From CAZUSO01 sp964622775 (GTDB lineage Bacteria; Bacteroidota; Bacteroidia; Chitinophagales; Chitinophagaceae), in the NCBI GenBank assembly GCA_964622775.1, contig CAZUSO010000067.1, positions 1-15,183 on the forward strand: 15,183 bases of DNA. The letters are read 5' to 3'. Of this stretch, positions 7,941 to 15,183 are shown piece by piece. Numbering within the stretch: the stretch's first letter is position 1; every line of letters starts with the position of its first letter. Below the pieces are notes generated by a model that had not been told where the DNA came from, made no database searches, and was given only the letters and a program-made list of their open reading frames with translations. The position numbers were made by a program, and so were the translations under genes.

Positions 7941-10865
7941 ATGAAATGTCCGGTCAGCTATATCATTTTTCTCACGCTCTTTGCAGCTTTTTCAACTGAT
8001 TCATTCGGACAGGATTCCCTGTCTAAATTTGATGCGTATGCTGACATGCTTTATACGTCCGGTAAGAAAATATACCAGGATGTATATTACCAGTCTGGGC
8101 AGAAATTTCCGGCAACCGTTCATATAGTAGGTTATTACTACAAAAGTAATGAAGACAGTCTTCGGATGTTTGAAAATACATCCCGGCAGGTTATCCCCGC
8201 AGGAACCGGTATCTTAAAAGTAGGCTATTTTTCAGGACGTGGAAAGTATTATCTCCATCCTGACTTTTCCGCAATATTGACCAAAAAGGATCTGATTATC
8301 CCGGGACAATATAAGATCCGGCTGCAGGTGATCAATACCCAAAGCAAGCAGGTGATATTCGAAAATATCATTCAACGGGAAATAGACAGCGCTATCCGGT
8401 TTTCATCAGCATTAGGCAAGGGAATTGCCAATATACTTTCAAAATTCGATCCCGGTAAGAATTTAAACAATTCCGCTAAACAATTGAGATTGGTATCGGG
8501 CGTAACCAGGCAGACAGAACGATACTTTAAAAGAAAAGGATTTTCGCATGTTAAGTATGTGAGCGGTGATACCACTACCATAGAACTATATTACCAAAAC
8601 TGGTTTGTAGGGAAATATGAAATTAACAGCCGGAATGTGAATTCGTCCATTGATCAGGCAAAACGTTTTACAGACGGTGTCGGGACGGGGCTGTTTGCCG
8701 ATAATCAGTTGGAAAGCTATCAATCCCTGATGGCTCAGATGCGGGAAATGAAGAAAGACATGAAGGATAATAATGAAATGTCGGGAATCATTTCAGCTGC
8801 AACGAATTACAGCACGGGGCAGGAGGAATACAGCGAGCAGGATGATTTCTATTATGAGCTCAGCGGAAGCGTTGATGTGCCCATCTTCAATATGCCGGTC
8901 ACGATTGAGGGCTATTACACCAGCCAGGACAGGAAAAGGGAAGCAAAAGCCAGCTATATAAGGATGCATTATGATGTAGACAAGGCTAAGGAGCAGCTTT
9001 CAAAGCTCATAAGCAGCTACAATCAGCGGGCAGGTCAGACTGTTGCGCAAAGCAATAGCCTGGATATGATATATGGCAATCTCCTGAATCAGCTCAACCA
9101 GGAAAAGGAGCGCACCATAGCACAGCTCCGGAATCAAATCGGGGCTGATTTAGATTTTACCAATATGGATGCGGAATCTTTCAGGCTGAAGGCTGAAGCC
9201 GCCTTAAAAGAGAAAATGGAGCAGGCAGCTGAGCATAAGAAAACGGAAACAGGAGATTCTCTGCATGCAAAAATCAGTAACGCCGAAGGAACCGGTGATG
9301 CTAAAGAAAAAGTGTCTGAGCGATTAAGCAAGGCCACAGCCACTTACCAAAAGATTATTGCATTGCAGGAAAAGATCGGTAAATATAAAAAGATGCTGGA
9401 GCAATATAAGCAGGTGCTGAAATATGATACCCTCCTGGCATATAACAAGCTGGAGCATTTGCAGGATCCGGATAAGATGTCCTATAAGGATATGGTGAAA
9501 TCCGCTGCCAACATATTGCCAAACGGTAAGACCAAAAGCTTCATGACCGGGCTGACTAACCTGGATGCCGGCATTTTCAGCAAATCACTTTCCAATTATA
9601 CTTTTTCAGGGCAAACGCTTAAAGGAATTGATATCGGTTACGACATCGGATTTTCCACAGTCGGAGCCAGTTACGGAACGGTGGAGTACATCGGGCGAAC
9701 CGGAGCGGTGGAACAATACAAAACCTATAGCGGCAGGGTTCAGTTCAAACCCGTTTTTAACCAGCAGGTCGCTGTCATTTATTACGGCTACTCCCCATCC
9801 AAAAGATTCCTTTCTAAAAATGATTTCTTTAAGCATACGGACGTTTCATTGCCAGGTTTCCGGAATCCGGTTCATATCCTTTCTACCGTTTATTCCGGCA
9901 ATATTGGGAAAAACGTATTGCTGCAGGGCGAGTTTGCATACTCCGATAAGCAAGACCAGTCAAAAGAAGCGGCAGCAGGCGTCTCCTTTAAAGACCGGAT
10001 CAGCTATAAAATCACTGCGGATGGACAGATACCTCAAACCGGGATCACTATAGGCGGCGAATATGAAATAATGGGTAAGGATTTTGAAAACAATACCCTG
10101 CCTTACATCATGTCAGGCATAGAAAAATATACCCTTTCGGGAAAAGGCGCATTTTTCCGCTCGTTTTTAACCCTGGGTGTAGAATACGCCAGCCTGGTTC
10201 AAAATAACCTGTACAGCAAAAACAGGAGCTCAAAATGGGGGTTTGATATCGGAACCCATTCGAGGCGATATCCGACACTTTATATTGCCTATAAGCCATT
10301 CTCCACCTTCCGGTCTTTTGACGATACGCTTGCCATTGCACAGAAGCCGCTGATGGGTGAAGTATGGACCGGGAGGGTTAATTACCAATATAAAAAAGGT
10401 AAGAATATCCTGAGATTAACCGCCCTGTATAACAAAAACACCAATACCGCTGACACGGTTACTTATTCCGCTTCCATGACACAGTTTTCAGTCTCTTATG
10501 CTTACAACAAATCCATGGCAGCGCTGAGCATCGGCAGCAACCGGGTCAATACAAACCTTACGGACATCACCTATCCCCTGTTCAATAACACCCTCTTTAC
10601 CAATTTCACGTTCGGGGCTCCGCTGCTCGCATCGCTTTTTGTTACCACGGGCGTGGATCTGGCTAAGAATGAATCGGGCATTTGCCGCTATGGCGTATTT
10701 ACGGGAGCTTCTTATAATTTTAAGAAGATACCGGTTATGCTCCGCGCCAATTTGAGGTATAGCAGCTACCGGCTGACAGAAGGAGCACCCTGGAAAAACC
10801 TGTATTCGGGAGGGCTGGAAGTGGCCTGGCGGTTCAGGTTAAAGCTGTACGATCATTTTAAATAA
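7941..10865 (+). CDS. exported protein with coiled coil and C-terminal beta-barrel-like half, operon gene 1
   Basis: The protein has 974 residues from the ATG at 7941. The frame is open 12 codons further up to a GTG (7905), but only the ATG gives a clean signal peptide (MKCPVSYIIFLTLFAAF..., cleavage after SFG or FGQ). Residues about 25-140 look like beta strands (KYYLHPDF, PGQYKIRLQV). About 195-235 and 300-345 are further beta-rich pieces, with helices between. About 345-515 is a long charged helical, coiled-coil-like region rich in Lys, Glu and Gln. About 555-974 is a series of amphipathic strands with aromatic ends (GYDIGFSTVGASYGTVEY, FTFGAPLLASLF, ending WRFRLKLYDHFK), as expected for an outer-membrane barrel. 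No catalytic motif was seen and I do not recognise a named family. As first gene of the operon it may be the outer-membrane platform for the downstream giant protein; this is inference. Confidence 0.75.
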   Translation: MKCPVSYIIFLTLFAAFSTDSFGQDSLSKFDAYADMLYTSGKKIYQDVYYQSGQKFPATVHIVGYYYKSNEDSLRMFENTSRQVIPAGTGILKVGYFSGRGKYYLHPDFSAILTKKDLIIPGQYKIRLQVINTQSKQVIFENIIQREIDSAIRFSSALGKGIANILSKFDPGKNLNNSAKQLRLVSGVTRQTERYFKRKGFSHVKYVSGDTTTIELYYQNWFVGKYEINSRNVNSSIDQAKRFTDGVGTGLFADNQLESYQSLMAQMREMKKDMKDNNEMSGIISAATNYSTGQEEYSEQDDFYYELSGSVDVPIFNMPVTIEGYYTSQDRKREAKASYIRMHYDVDKAKEQLSKLISSYNQRAGQTVAQSNSLDMIYGNLLNQLNQEKERTIAQLRNQIGADLDFTNMDAESFRLKAEAALKEKMEQAAEHKKTETGDSLHAKISNAEGTGDAKEKVSERLSKATATYQKIIALQEKIGKYKKMLEQYKQVLKYDTLLAYNKLEHLQDPDKMSYKDMVKSAANILPNGKTKSFMTGLTNLDAGIFSKSLSNYTFSGQTLKGIDIGYDIGFSTVGASYGTVEYIGRTGAVEQYKTYSGRVQFKPVFNQQVAVIYYGYSPSKRFLSKNDFFKHTDVSLPGFRNPVHILSTVYSGNIGKNVLLQGEFAYSDKQDQSKEAAAGVSFKDRISYKITADGQIPQTGITIGGEYEIMGKDFENNTLPYIMSGIEKYTLSGKGAFFRSFLTLGVEYASLVQNNLYSKNRSSKWGFDIGTHSRRYPTLYIAYKPFSTFRSFDDTLAIAQKPLMGEVWTGRVNYQYKKGKNILRLTALYNKNTNTADTVTYSASMTQFSVSYAYNKSMAALSIGSNRVNTNLTDITYPLFNNTLFTNFTFGAPLLASLFVTTGVDLAKNESGICRYGVFTGASYNFKKIPVMLRANLRYSSYRLTEGAPWKNLYSGGLEVAWRFRLKLYDHFK

Positions 10866-10903
10866 ACAAAATAACTTTTGATTATCCTGATAACTCCAAT
10901 AAA

Positions 10904-12022
10904 ATGAAAAAGATCATCTCCGTATTCCTGGTAGCCGGCTGCCTGATCCTGTCCCACAGGGTTCACGGACAGCAGGAAGTGTTTATAAATCTTGCCCGTT
11001 TGGATGGCATTGACATTACTTCGGATAATTTCCTGAACTACCAGATCCAGTCAAACCTCAGCCGGAATACTAAGGCGCTGATCAGGGGCACGATCCGTTA
11101 CAGGCAGTCAGACCTGAGGATTACCTATGAATTTCCCTATACGCTAAGCCCCGGTGTCAACCTGTTTTCCGGGAATATGATTAATCCCCGCCTCAGCTAT
11201 TCCTCCACGGCATTAAAAGAACTGTTCGAGATACACCGGAAGCTGCCGGAAGGCATTTACGAATATTGCGTTTCCGTGCAAATTGATTATCAGAATGCGG
11301 AAGCAGGGCCTCCCGTGATTATTGACGAATGCCTTTATCACAAGTCCACCGACATTTTCCTGATCAATCTCATAGACCCGCCGGATGACGCTAAGCTCTA
11401 TGAATATAACCCTATGCTAAGCTGGACCGTCAACTATCCCTTTGCAGGAGCGCTTACTTACCGGCTGAGGGTTGCCGAAATAAAAGAAGGACAGAACACC
11501 GTTGCTGCAATAACCCGCAACAACCCGGTTTTCAGCCAGAAGGACCTCAGCCAGCTCAGCCTTATGTATCCCCTGTATGCCAAACCCCTGGTAAAGGATC
11601 AGCCTTATGCCTGGACGGTTGATGCTTATTATAAAGGCATCCTTCTCGGCGGCGCCGAACCCTGGAAGTTCACTATAATTGAAGACAGCCTTTTATCAAA
11701 AATACCTTCTGATCAGTCGTATTATGAATTTGCAGATCATTCCGGCGAAACATCCATTTATGCCATTGATACCCTAAAGTTAAAATATCGTACTTATATT
11801 GAAAATGACACATTGAATCTGGTACTGAAGGATGAGAAAAGCAAGGCAGTGAAATTACGCCCTTCTGCATATGCCATGTCCGGAGGCATTAATTATGTTG
11901 ATATTGAGTTTGAGGGGAGGTTAAAGCATACTAAGCATTACACAATGGTTATCAAAAATTCAAAAGGAGATGAATTTGTAGTTCCGTTTATTTATATTAA
12001 TCCCATTTATCTAAAGAAATAA
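10904..12022 (+). CDS. secreted TANFOR-like beta-sandwich protein, operon gene 2
   Basis: The product has 372 residues with a type I signal peptide (1-22, cleavage after VHG before QQEVF). It is all-beta. Residues about 25-155 carry a domain ending in LPEGIYEYCVSV (from 114). About 155-260 form a fibronectin-like domain: DPPDDAKLYEYNP (from 158), MLSW, YRLRVAEIKEGQ, NNPVF, YPLYAKPL and PYAWTVDAYYKG (from 234). This order (LPEG-Y-x-x-C, then DPP...P-x-x-x-W, then PL...YAW-V-A) resembles the repeat unit of Bacteroidota TANFOR-type proteins as I remember it; here only one unit is present. The C-terminal 110 residues are a further beta domain. No lipobox is used, so it is probably periplasmic or surface-associated. 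It follows gene 1 by 38 bases and precedes gene 3 by 5. Confidence 0.65.
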   Translation: MKKIISVFLVAGCLILSHRVHGQQEVFINLARLDGIDITSDNFLNYQIQSNLSRNTKALIRGTIRYRQSDLRITYEFPYTLSPGVNLFSGNMINPRLSYSSTALKELFEIHRKLPEGIYEYCVSVQIDYQNAEAGPPVIIDECLYHKSTDIFLINLIDPPDDAKLYEYNPMLSWTVNYPFAGALTYRLRVAEIKEGQNTVAAITRNNPVFSQKDLSQLSLMYPLYAKPLVKDQPYAWTVDAYYKGILLGGAEPWKFTIIEDSLLSKIPSDQSYYEFADHSGETSIYAIDTLKLKYRTYIENDTLNLVLKDEKSKAVKLRPSAYAMSGGINYVDIEFEGRLKHTKHYTMVIKNSKGDEFVVPFIYINPIYLKK

Positions 12023-12027
12023 AAAAC

Positions 12028-12513
12028 ATGAAAAAGCATACCATCATAATCCTTATCGTAATTGTCTTTTTTCAAATCGCTTTGTCAGTCGTAGTTTCAA
12101 AGCTTATGGAAAAGAAGATTGCGTATGTGGACGCAATACAATTGGTAAATGATTATAGTTTTAAAAAAGACCTTGAGCAGCAGGCTGATGCGGCTTTACA
12201 GCAATATAAAAATACACTCGACAGCATCGCATCGATGCTTAAGGTTAATCCCGGGGATACACGGCTGTTAGAATTAAATGATAACAAGCAGCAGGAATTT
12301 GCATATCGTTATCAGGAAATAAACAAGGATATTAATACCCAGGTATGGTCAAGACTTAATCCATTGATCAGTAAATACGGGAAAATTAATAACTATGATA
12401 TTCTTATTGGAGCAAACGGCATGGGAACTGTGCTGTACGGTTCTAAAGGAAATAATGTTACCGGAGACCTTACTAAATATGTAAACGAGAATTACGCACA
12501 TGGTACCAAATAA
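12028..12513 (+). CDS. OmpH/Skp-like periplasmic chaperone with N-terminal membrane anchor, operon gene 3
   Basis: The product has 161 residues. Residues about 5-25 are a hydrophobic segment with no clear cleavage site before LMEKK, so it probably stays anchored in the inner membrane facing the periplasm. The family pattern is KIAYVDAIQLVNDYSFKKD (a K-I-x-Y-V-D strand and following helix), then a Gln/Lys/Glu-rich helical arm, then the closing strand YDILIGANGMGTVLYG and a final D-x-T-x-x-x...N helix (DLTKYVNENY). OmpH/Skp proteins hold unfolded outer-membrane proteins in the periplasm. A copy inside this operon suggests a chaperone dedicated to the barrel or giant protein. Its last 14 bases overlap the next gene. 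Confidence 0.75.
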   Translation: MKKHTIIILIVIVFFQIALSVVVSKLMEKKIAYVDAIQLVNDYSFKKDLEQQADAALQQYKNTLDSIASMLKVNPGDTRLLELNDNKQQEFAYRYQEINKDINTQVWSRLNPLISKYGKINNYDILIGANGMGTVLYGSKGNNVTGDLTKYVNENYAHGTK

Positions 12514-13105
12514 AAACTTGACTTACATCTGCTTAGTATTTGTAATTTTTACCTTTTCTTCCTGCAAGGATGGCGGTTCAGCAAGTTATATTAATACGAT
12601 GATGCAATCCGAAGATTTTAACAAAGCGGTTCAGATTGGGGAATTAGAATATGATTTTAAACTAAGAACACCCAGGTTTATAGCTTTAAAAGATGCATTT
12701 CCGGAAGACGGAAAATCCTATAATCCGGAGGCCTATAATAAAAGATTAAGCGATCTGGAAAACCATGTCATTTTATTTATTGAACAAAAAGTGAATACCG
12801 GGAATTTGTCCCCCTTAAAATACCGTCTTGAAAATCAACAACAATACACCTCAAGAGTAATGTATTATCAATTTGATGCCTCCTCCGATATTTGCCTGAT
12901 ATGCGGAGAGGACACCGTAAGGCCGGCGAGCTATGTTTTCGAGAATAATATGGATCTTTCGACCTATAACAGGATGGTAGTCATATTTCCAGCCTGCGGT
13001 AAAGATATGGCTGAAATGAAATTCCAGTTTCACGATCGTGCATTGCATAATTATTTTATCAAGAGCACTTTCAATAACGATATATATTATAACGCTTTAA
13101 AGTAA
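12500..13105 (+). CDS. small lipoprotein of unknown function, operon gene 4
   Basis: The product has 201 residues. The N-terminus MVPNKNLTYI is followed by a hydrophobic stretch and a lipobox-like FSSC with the acylated cysteine at C22, so it is a lipoprotein. The residues after the cysteine (K-D-G) only partly match the Bacteroidota surface-export signal, so inner or outer leaflet is open. The body has mixed alpha/beta character. It contains a C132-LI-C135 pair and C166 (in FPACGKD), which could form a disulfide or bind metal. I recognise no family. The start overlaps the previous gene by 14 bases, which suggests translational coupling; a TTG at 12518 would also be possible but gives a poorer signal peptide. 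The gap to the next gene is 4 bases. Confidence 0.75.
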   Translation: MVPNKNLTYICLVFVIFTFSSCKDGGSASYINTMMQSEDFNKAVQIGELEYDFKLRTPRFIALKDAFPEDGKSYNPEAYNKRLSDLENHVILFIEQKVNTGNLSPLKYRLENQQQYTSRVMYYQFDASSDICLICGEDTVRPASYVFENNMDLSTYNRMVVIFPACGKDMAEMKFQFHDRALHNYFIKSTFNNDIYYNALK

Positions 13106-13109
13106 AAAT

Positions 13110-15183
13110 ATGAAAAGAATAGCATTCATGAGGCATTATGCAATCAAACCGGTAGCAAGAATAATGATAGTTATTCTGGCCATCCAGATCATTACACCCG
13201 CTACTAAAGTTTTTGCGCTGACCAGCGGGCCTTCACAGCCGGAAGTGCAAAGCTTTGAACCGGTAGGCACCACAGATATGGTGGATCTTTTTTCCGGCGA
13301 CTTTGTGTATAACATCCCTCTTTTGGATATAGAGGGATACCCGGTAAACATTTCCTATCATAGCGGCATTAATATGGAGCAGGAAGCCAGTTGGGTAGGC
13401 TTGGGCTGGAATATCAATCCCGGAGAGATAAACCGGGCTGTAAGAGGATTGCCGGATGATTTTGACGGAGATAAGCTTAAGAAGAAGTTGCAAATAAAGG
13501 ATGAAAAAAACTTCCGGATGGATGTGGGTATGAATGTCGGGTTTGAATTTTTTGGCGCTTTCGATGTTGGGTTGAGTGCCGGAAATTACATCTCTTACAA
13601 CAATTATCGTGGAATGGGAATCGGTGCTAATATTGGGGTCGGTTTTTCTACTCCTTATGCAAAAACAGGCCTGGGTGTTTCTGTAGGCTCCCAGGAAGGA
13701 GCCGATGTGGATGCGTATGCAGGGCTTACATTTTCATCAGACAATATTATTAATGGAAATTCAGGAGGTATTTCATTTACAGCAAGTACCGGTTTTAACA
13801 CGCGGAGCGGGTTGAAAGATGTTGGGTTAGGGGTTAGCATTGCCCGACTGGCATATATAAATAAAGAAGAAGGTTATAACAATAGGAGCAGATATTCCGA
13901 TGTGGGTAGCACTACCCTGCCTATTGGATTACAAAATTATGTGGCCGTTGTAACAAATGCAAGTACCCTGAAGGCTTTTTCACTACAGTTGAAGCTCGGA
14001 GCCGAGGTATTTTATGGCTATCCCTCCACTAATTTAAGTGTATCCATCAGTAAGCTTTCCCATCAGAAAAATGGTACAAAGAATGCCTATGGCTATTTAT
14101 ACGCTCAAAATGCCAACGATGAGTCTGTAATGGATTTCAGCAGAGAAAAGGATGGTGTATATAATGAAACCTTACCTTACCTGCCATTAAGCAGTATGAC
14201 TTATGATGTATATGCCGTCAGCGGACAGGGAACCGGAGGCATGTTTCGTCCCTTCAGGAATGATATCGGAAGCGTATATGACCCTAAAGTCGTGAGCACA
14301 ACATTCAGTAACAGCGATTTGCTTGAGCTGGGTACCCCTATCGGCCCTGTTGGAGGGCTTTTTGAATTGGGAATGGATATCGCCATTTTAAACAGTAAGG
14401 TAGAGTCCGGCCCCTGGTTTATTAGGCCGTTCAAAGAAAAGCAGGAAAAGAAAACGTATGAAAATACTTATTTTAAACAAGCCGGAGATATGGCCTACAG
14501 CCTGATGCAAAAGGCGCCCAATATTGCCAGCCATAGCCCTGTGTATACCAGGGAAAATAATGCTCTCTATTCAAAGGCGCATACCGGTTTAGGCACTGCA
14601 CCGGTATTAATTGGCGGGGAAAACAACAGGAATCCCCGCTCTAATTATCTGAACTATTTTACCAATAAGGAAGCCGCGATGCAGGATGTAGCTATGCACA
14701 ACAAGCTGGAAAACTATCCCCTGAACGGATTTCTTAACAACAGCGGCAATATTCTTTACAGGCCCCGCCTCCACAATAATGCAAAGATCAATCGCCCCAA
14801 ACAGAATCATATTGGCGAAATGACCCAGGTGCTTCCCGATGGCAGAAGGTACGTTTACAGCTTGCCGGCTATGAATAACCTGCAGCGGGAAATGACCTTT
14901 AGTATTCCTGCCCCCGGAACGGATAATATTGATGGTATTGTTTCTTACAGCACGGATTACCCGGATCTGAACGGCCCCGGAAGAGAAGCCTATTATCAGG
15001 AAACCGTAACGCCCGCCTATGCCCACAGCTATTTATTAACCGAATCGCTTTCTTCCGACTATGTGGATATTACCGGAGACGGACCAACGGAAGACGATTT
15101 AGGCAGCTATACCAAATTTAACTACACTATGGTGGACTCGGATTATCGCTGGCGGGCGCCTTATGCTAAAGGCAGTGAGAATA
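13110..15183 (+). CDS. N-terminal part of a giant Rhs/YD-like exported protein, operon gene 5, partial
   Basis: The frame is open from the ATG at 13110 to the window edge (691 complete codons) with no stop. A long signal peptide ends at VFA (about residue 36). Residues 45-120 contain EVQSFEPVGTTDMVDLFSGDF, YNIPLLDIEGYPV, ISYHSGINMEQEASWVGLGW, NPGEINRAVRGLPDD. This block is the usual opening of large Bacteroidota Rhs-type proteins, where the corresponding text reads ...SYHASGI...SWVGLGW...G.I.R.V.G. Residues about 130-260 are a Gly-rich stretch of alternating beta strands. Later segments include EMTQVLPDGRRYVYSLPA and YVDITGDGPTEDDLGSYTKFNY, also typical of this group. No core Rhs toxin end is visible because the gene continues beyond 15183. 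A surface shell or carrier role is inferred. ATG at 13110 follows the lipoprotein stop by 4 bases. Confidence 0.75.
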   Translation, partial: MKRIAFMRHYAIKPVARIMIVILAIQIITPATKVFALTSGPSQPEVQSFEPVGTTDMVDLFSGDFVYNIPLLDIEGYPVNISYHSGINMEQEASWVGLGWNINPGEINRAVRGLPDDFDGDKLKKKLQIKDEKNFRMDVGMNVGFEFFGAFDVGLSAGNYISYNNYRGMGIGANIGVGFSTPYAKTGLGVSVGSQEGADVDAYAGLTFSSDNIINGNSGGISFTASTGFNTRSGLKDVGLGVSIARLAYINKEEGYNNRSRYSDVGSTTLPIGLQNYVAVVTNASTLKAFSLQLKLGAEVFYGYPSTNLSVSISKLSHQKNGTKNAYGYLYAQNANDESVMDFSREKDGVYNETLPYLPLSSMTYDVYAVSGQGTGGMFRPFRNDIGSVYDPKVVSTTFSNSDLLELGTPIGPVGGLFELGMDIAILNSKVESGPWFIRPFKEKQEKKTYENTYFKQAGDMAYSLMQKAPNIASHSPVYTRENNALYSKAHTGLGTAPVLIGGENNRNPRSNYLNYFTNKEAAMQDVAMHNKLENYPLNGFLNNSGNILYRPRLHNNAKINRPKQNHIGEMTQVLPDGRRYVYSLPAMNNLQREMTFSIPAPGTDNIDGIVSYSTDYPDLNGPGREAYYQETVTPAYAHSYLLTESLSSDYVDITGDGPTEDDLGSYTKFNYTMVDSDYRWRAPYAKGSEN

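Noticed and set aside
14607..15026. A 139-codon minus-strand open frame near the window end
   Set aside because: It is opposite the continuous Rhs-like frame that carries family motifs there.

Overview
The window looks like chromosome of a Bacteroidota bacterium, probably of the Chitinophagales/Chitinophagaceae type; this placement is inference. The supports are type IX secretion (T9SS) parts (a type-B sorting tail, a PorP/SprF protein, a PorE-like OmpA protein), a futalosine-route menaquinone gene, promoter-like sites of the Bacteroidota form TTTG-N19-TAnnTTTG, and giant Rhs-like surface proteins. Nearly all genes are on the + strand. No tRNA, rRNA, CRISPR array, insertion sequence or prophage was seen.

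Region 1 (1-3800) is a T9SS/cell-surface cluster. It holds the last codons of a secreted protein with a gliding-type C-terminal sorting domain, then a PorP/SprF outer-membrane protein, then a TPR + beta-propeller + regulatory + OmpA protein of PorE-like layout. A terminator-like hairpin and a good promoter candidate separate the last two, and a strong intrinsic terminator (3759-3799) closes the block. The likely job is to attach or display the upstream secreted protein at the surface.

Region 2 (3880-7186) carries unrelated single-function genes: a zinc metallo-beta-lactamase-fold hydrolase, a two-domain chromate-type anion transporter, and mqnC, a radical SAM enzyme of menaquinone synthesis.

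Region 3 (7187-7875) is a gene-poor gap. It holds a decayed minus-strand TPR gene whose reading frame is broken at least twice; nothing convincing was seen in the rest.

Region 4 (about 7876-15183, running off the end) is the most interesting part. It is a tightly packed five-gene operon: a 974-residue exported protein with a coiled coil and a C-terminal beta-barrel-like half; a 372-residue secreted protein built like TANFOR-type beta-sandwich repeats; a membrane-anchored OmpH/Skp-like protein; a small lipoprotein; and the first 691 residues of a giant Rhs/YD-like exported protein. The gaps are 38 and 5 bp, then a 14-base overlap, then 4 bp. This order suggests a dedicated export, chaperoning and display set for the giant protein. 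That function is inferred from domains and gene order only.
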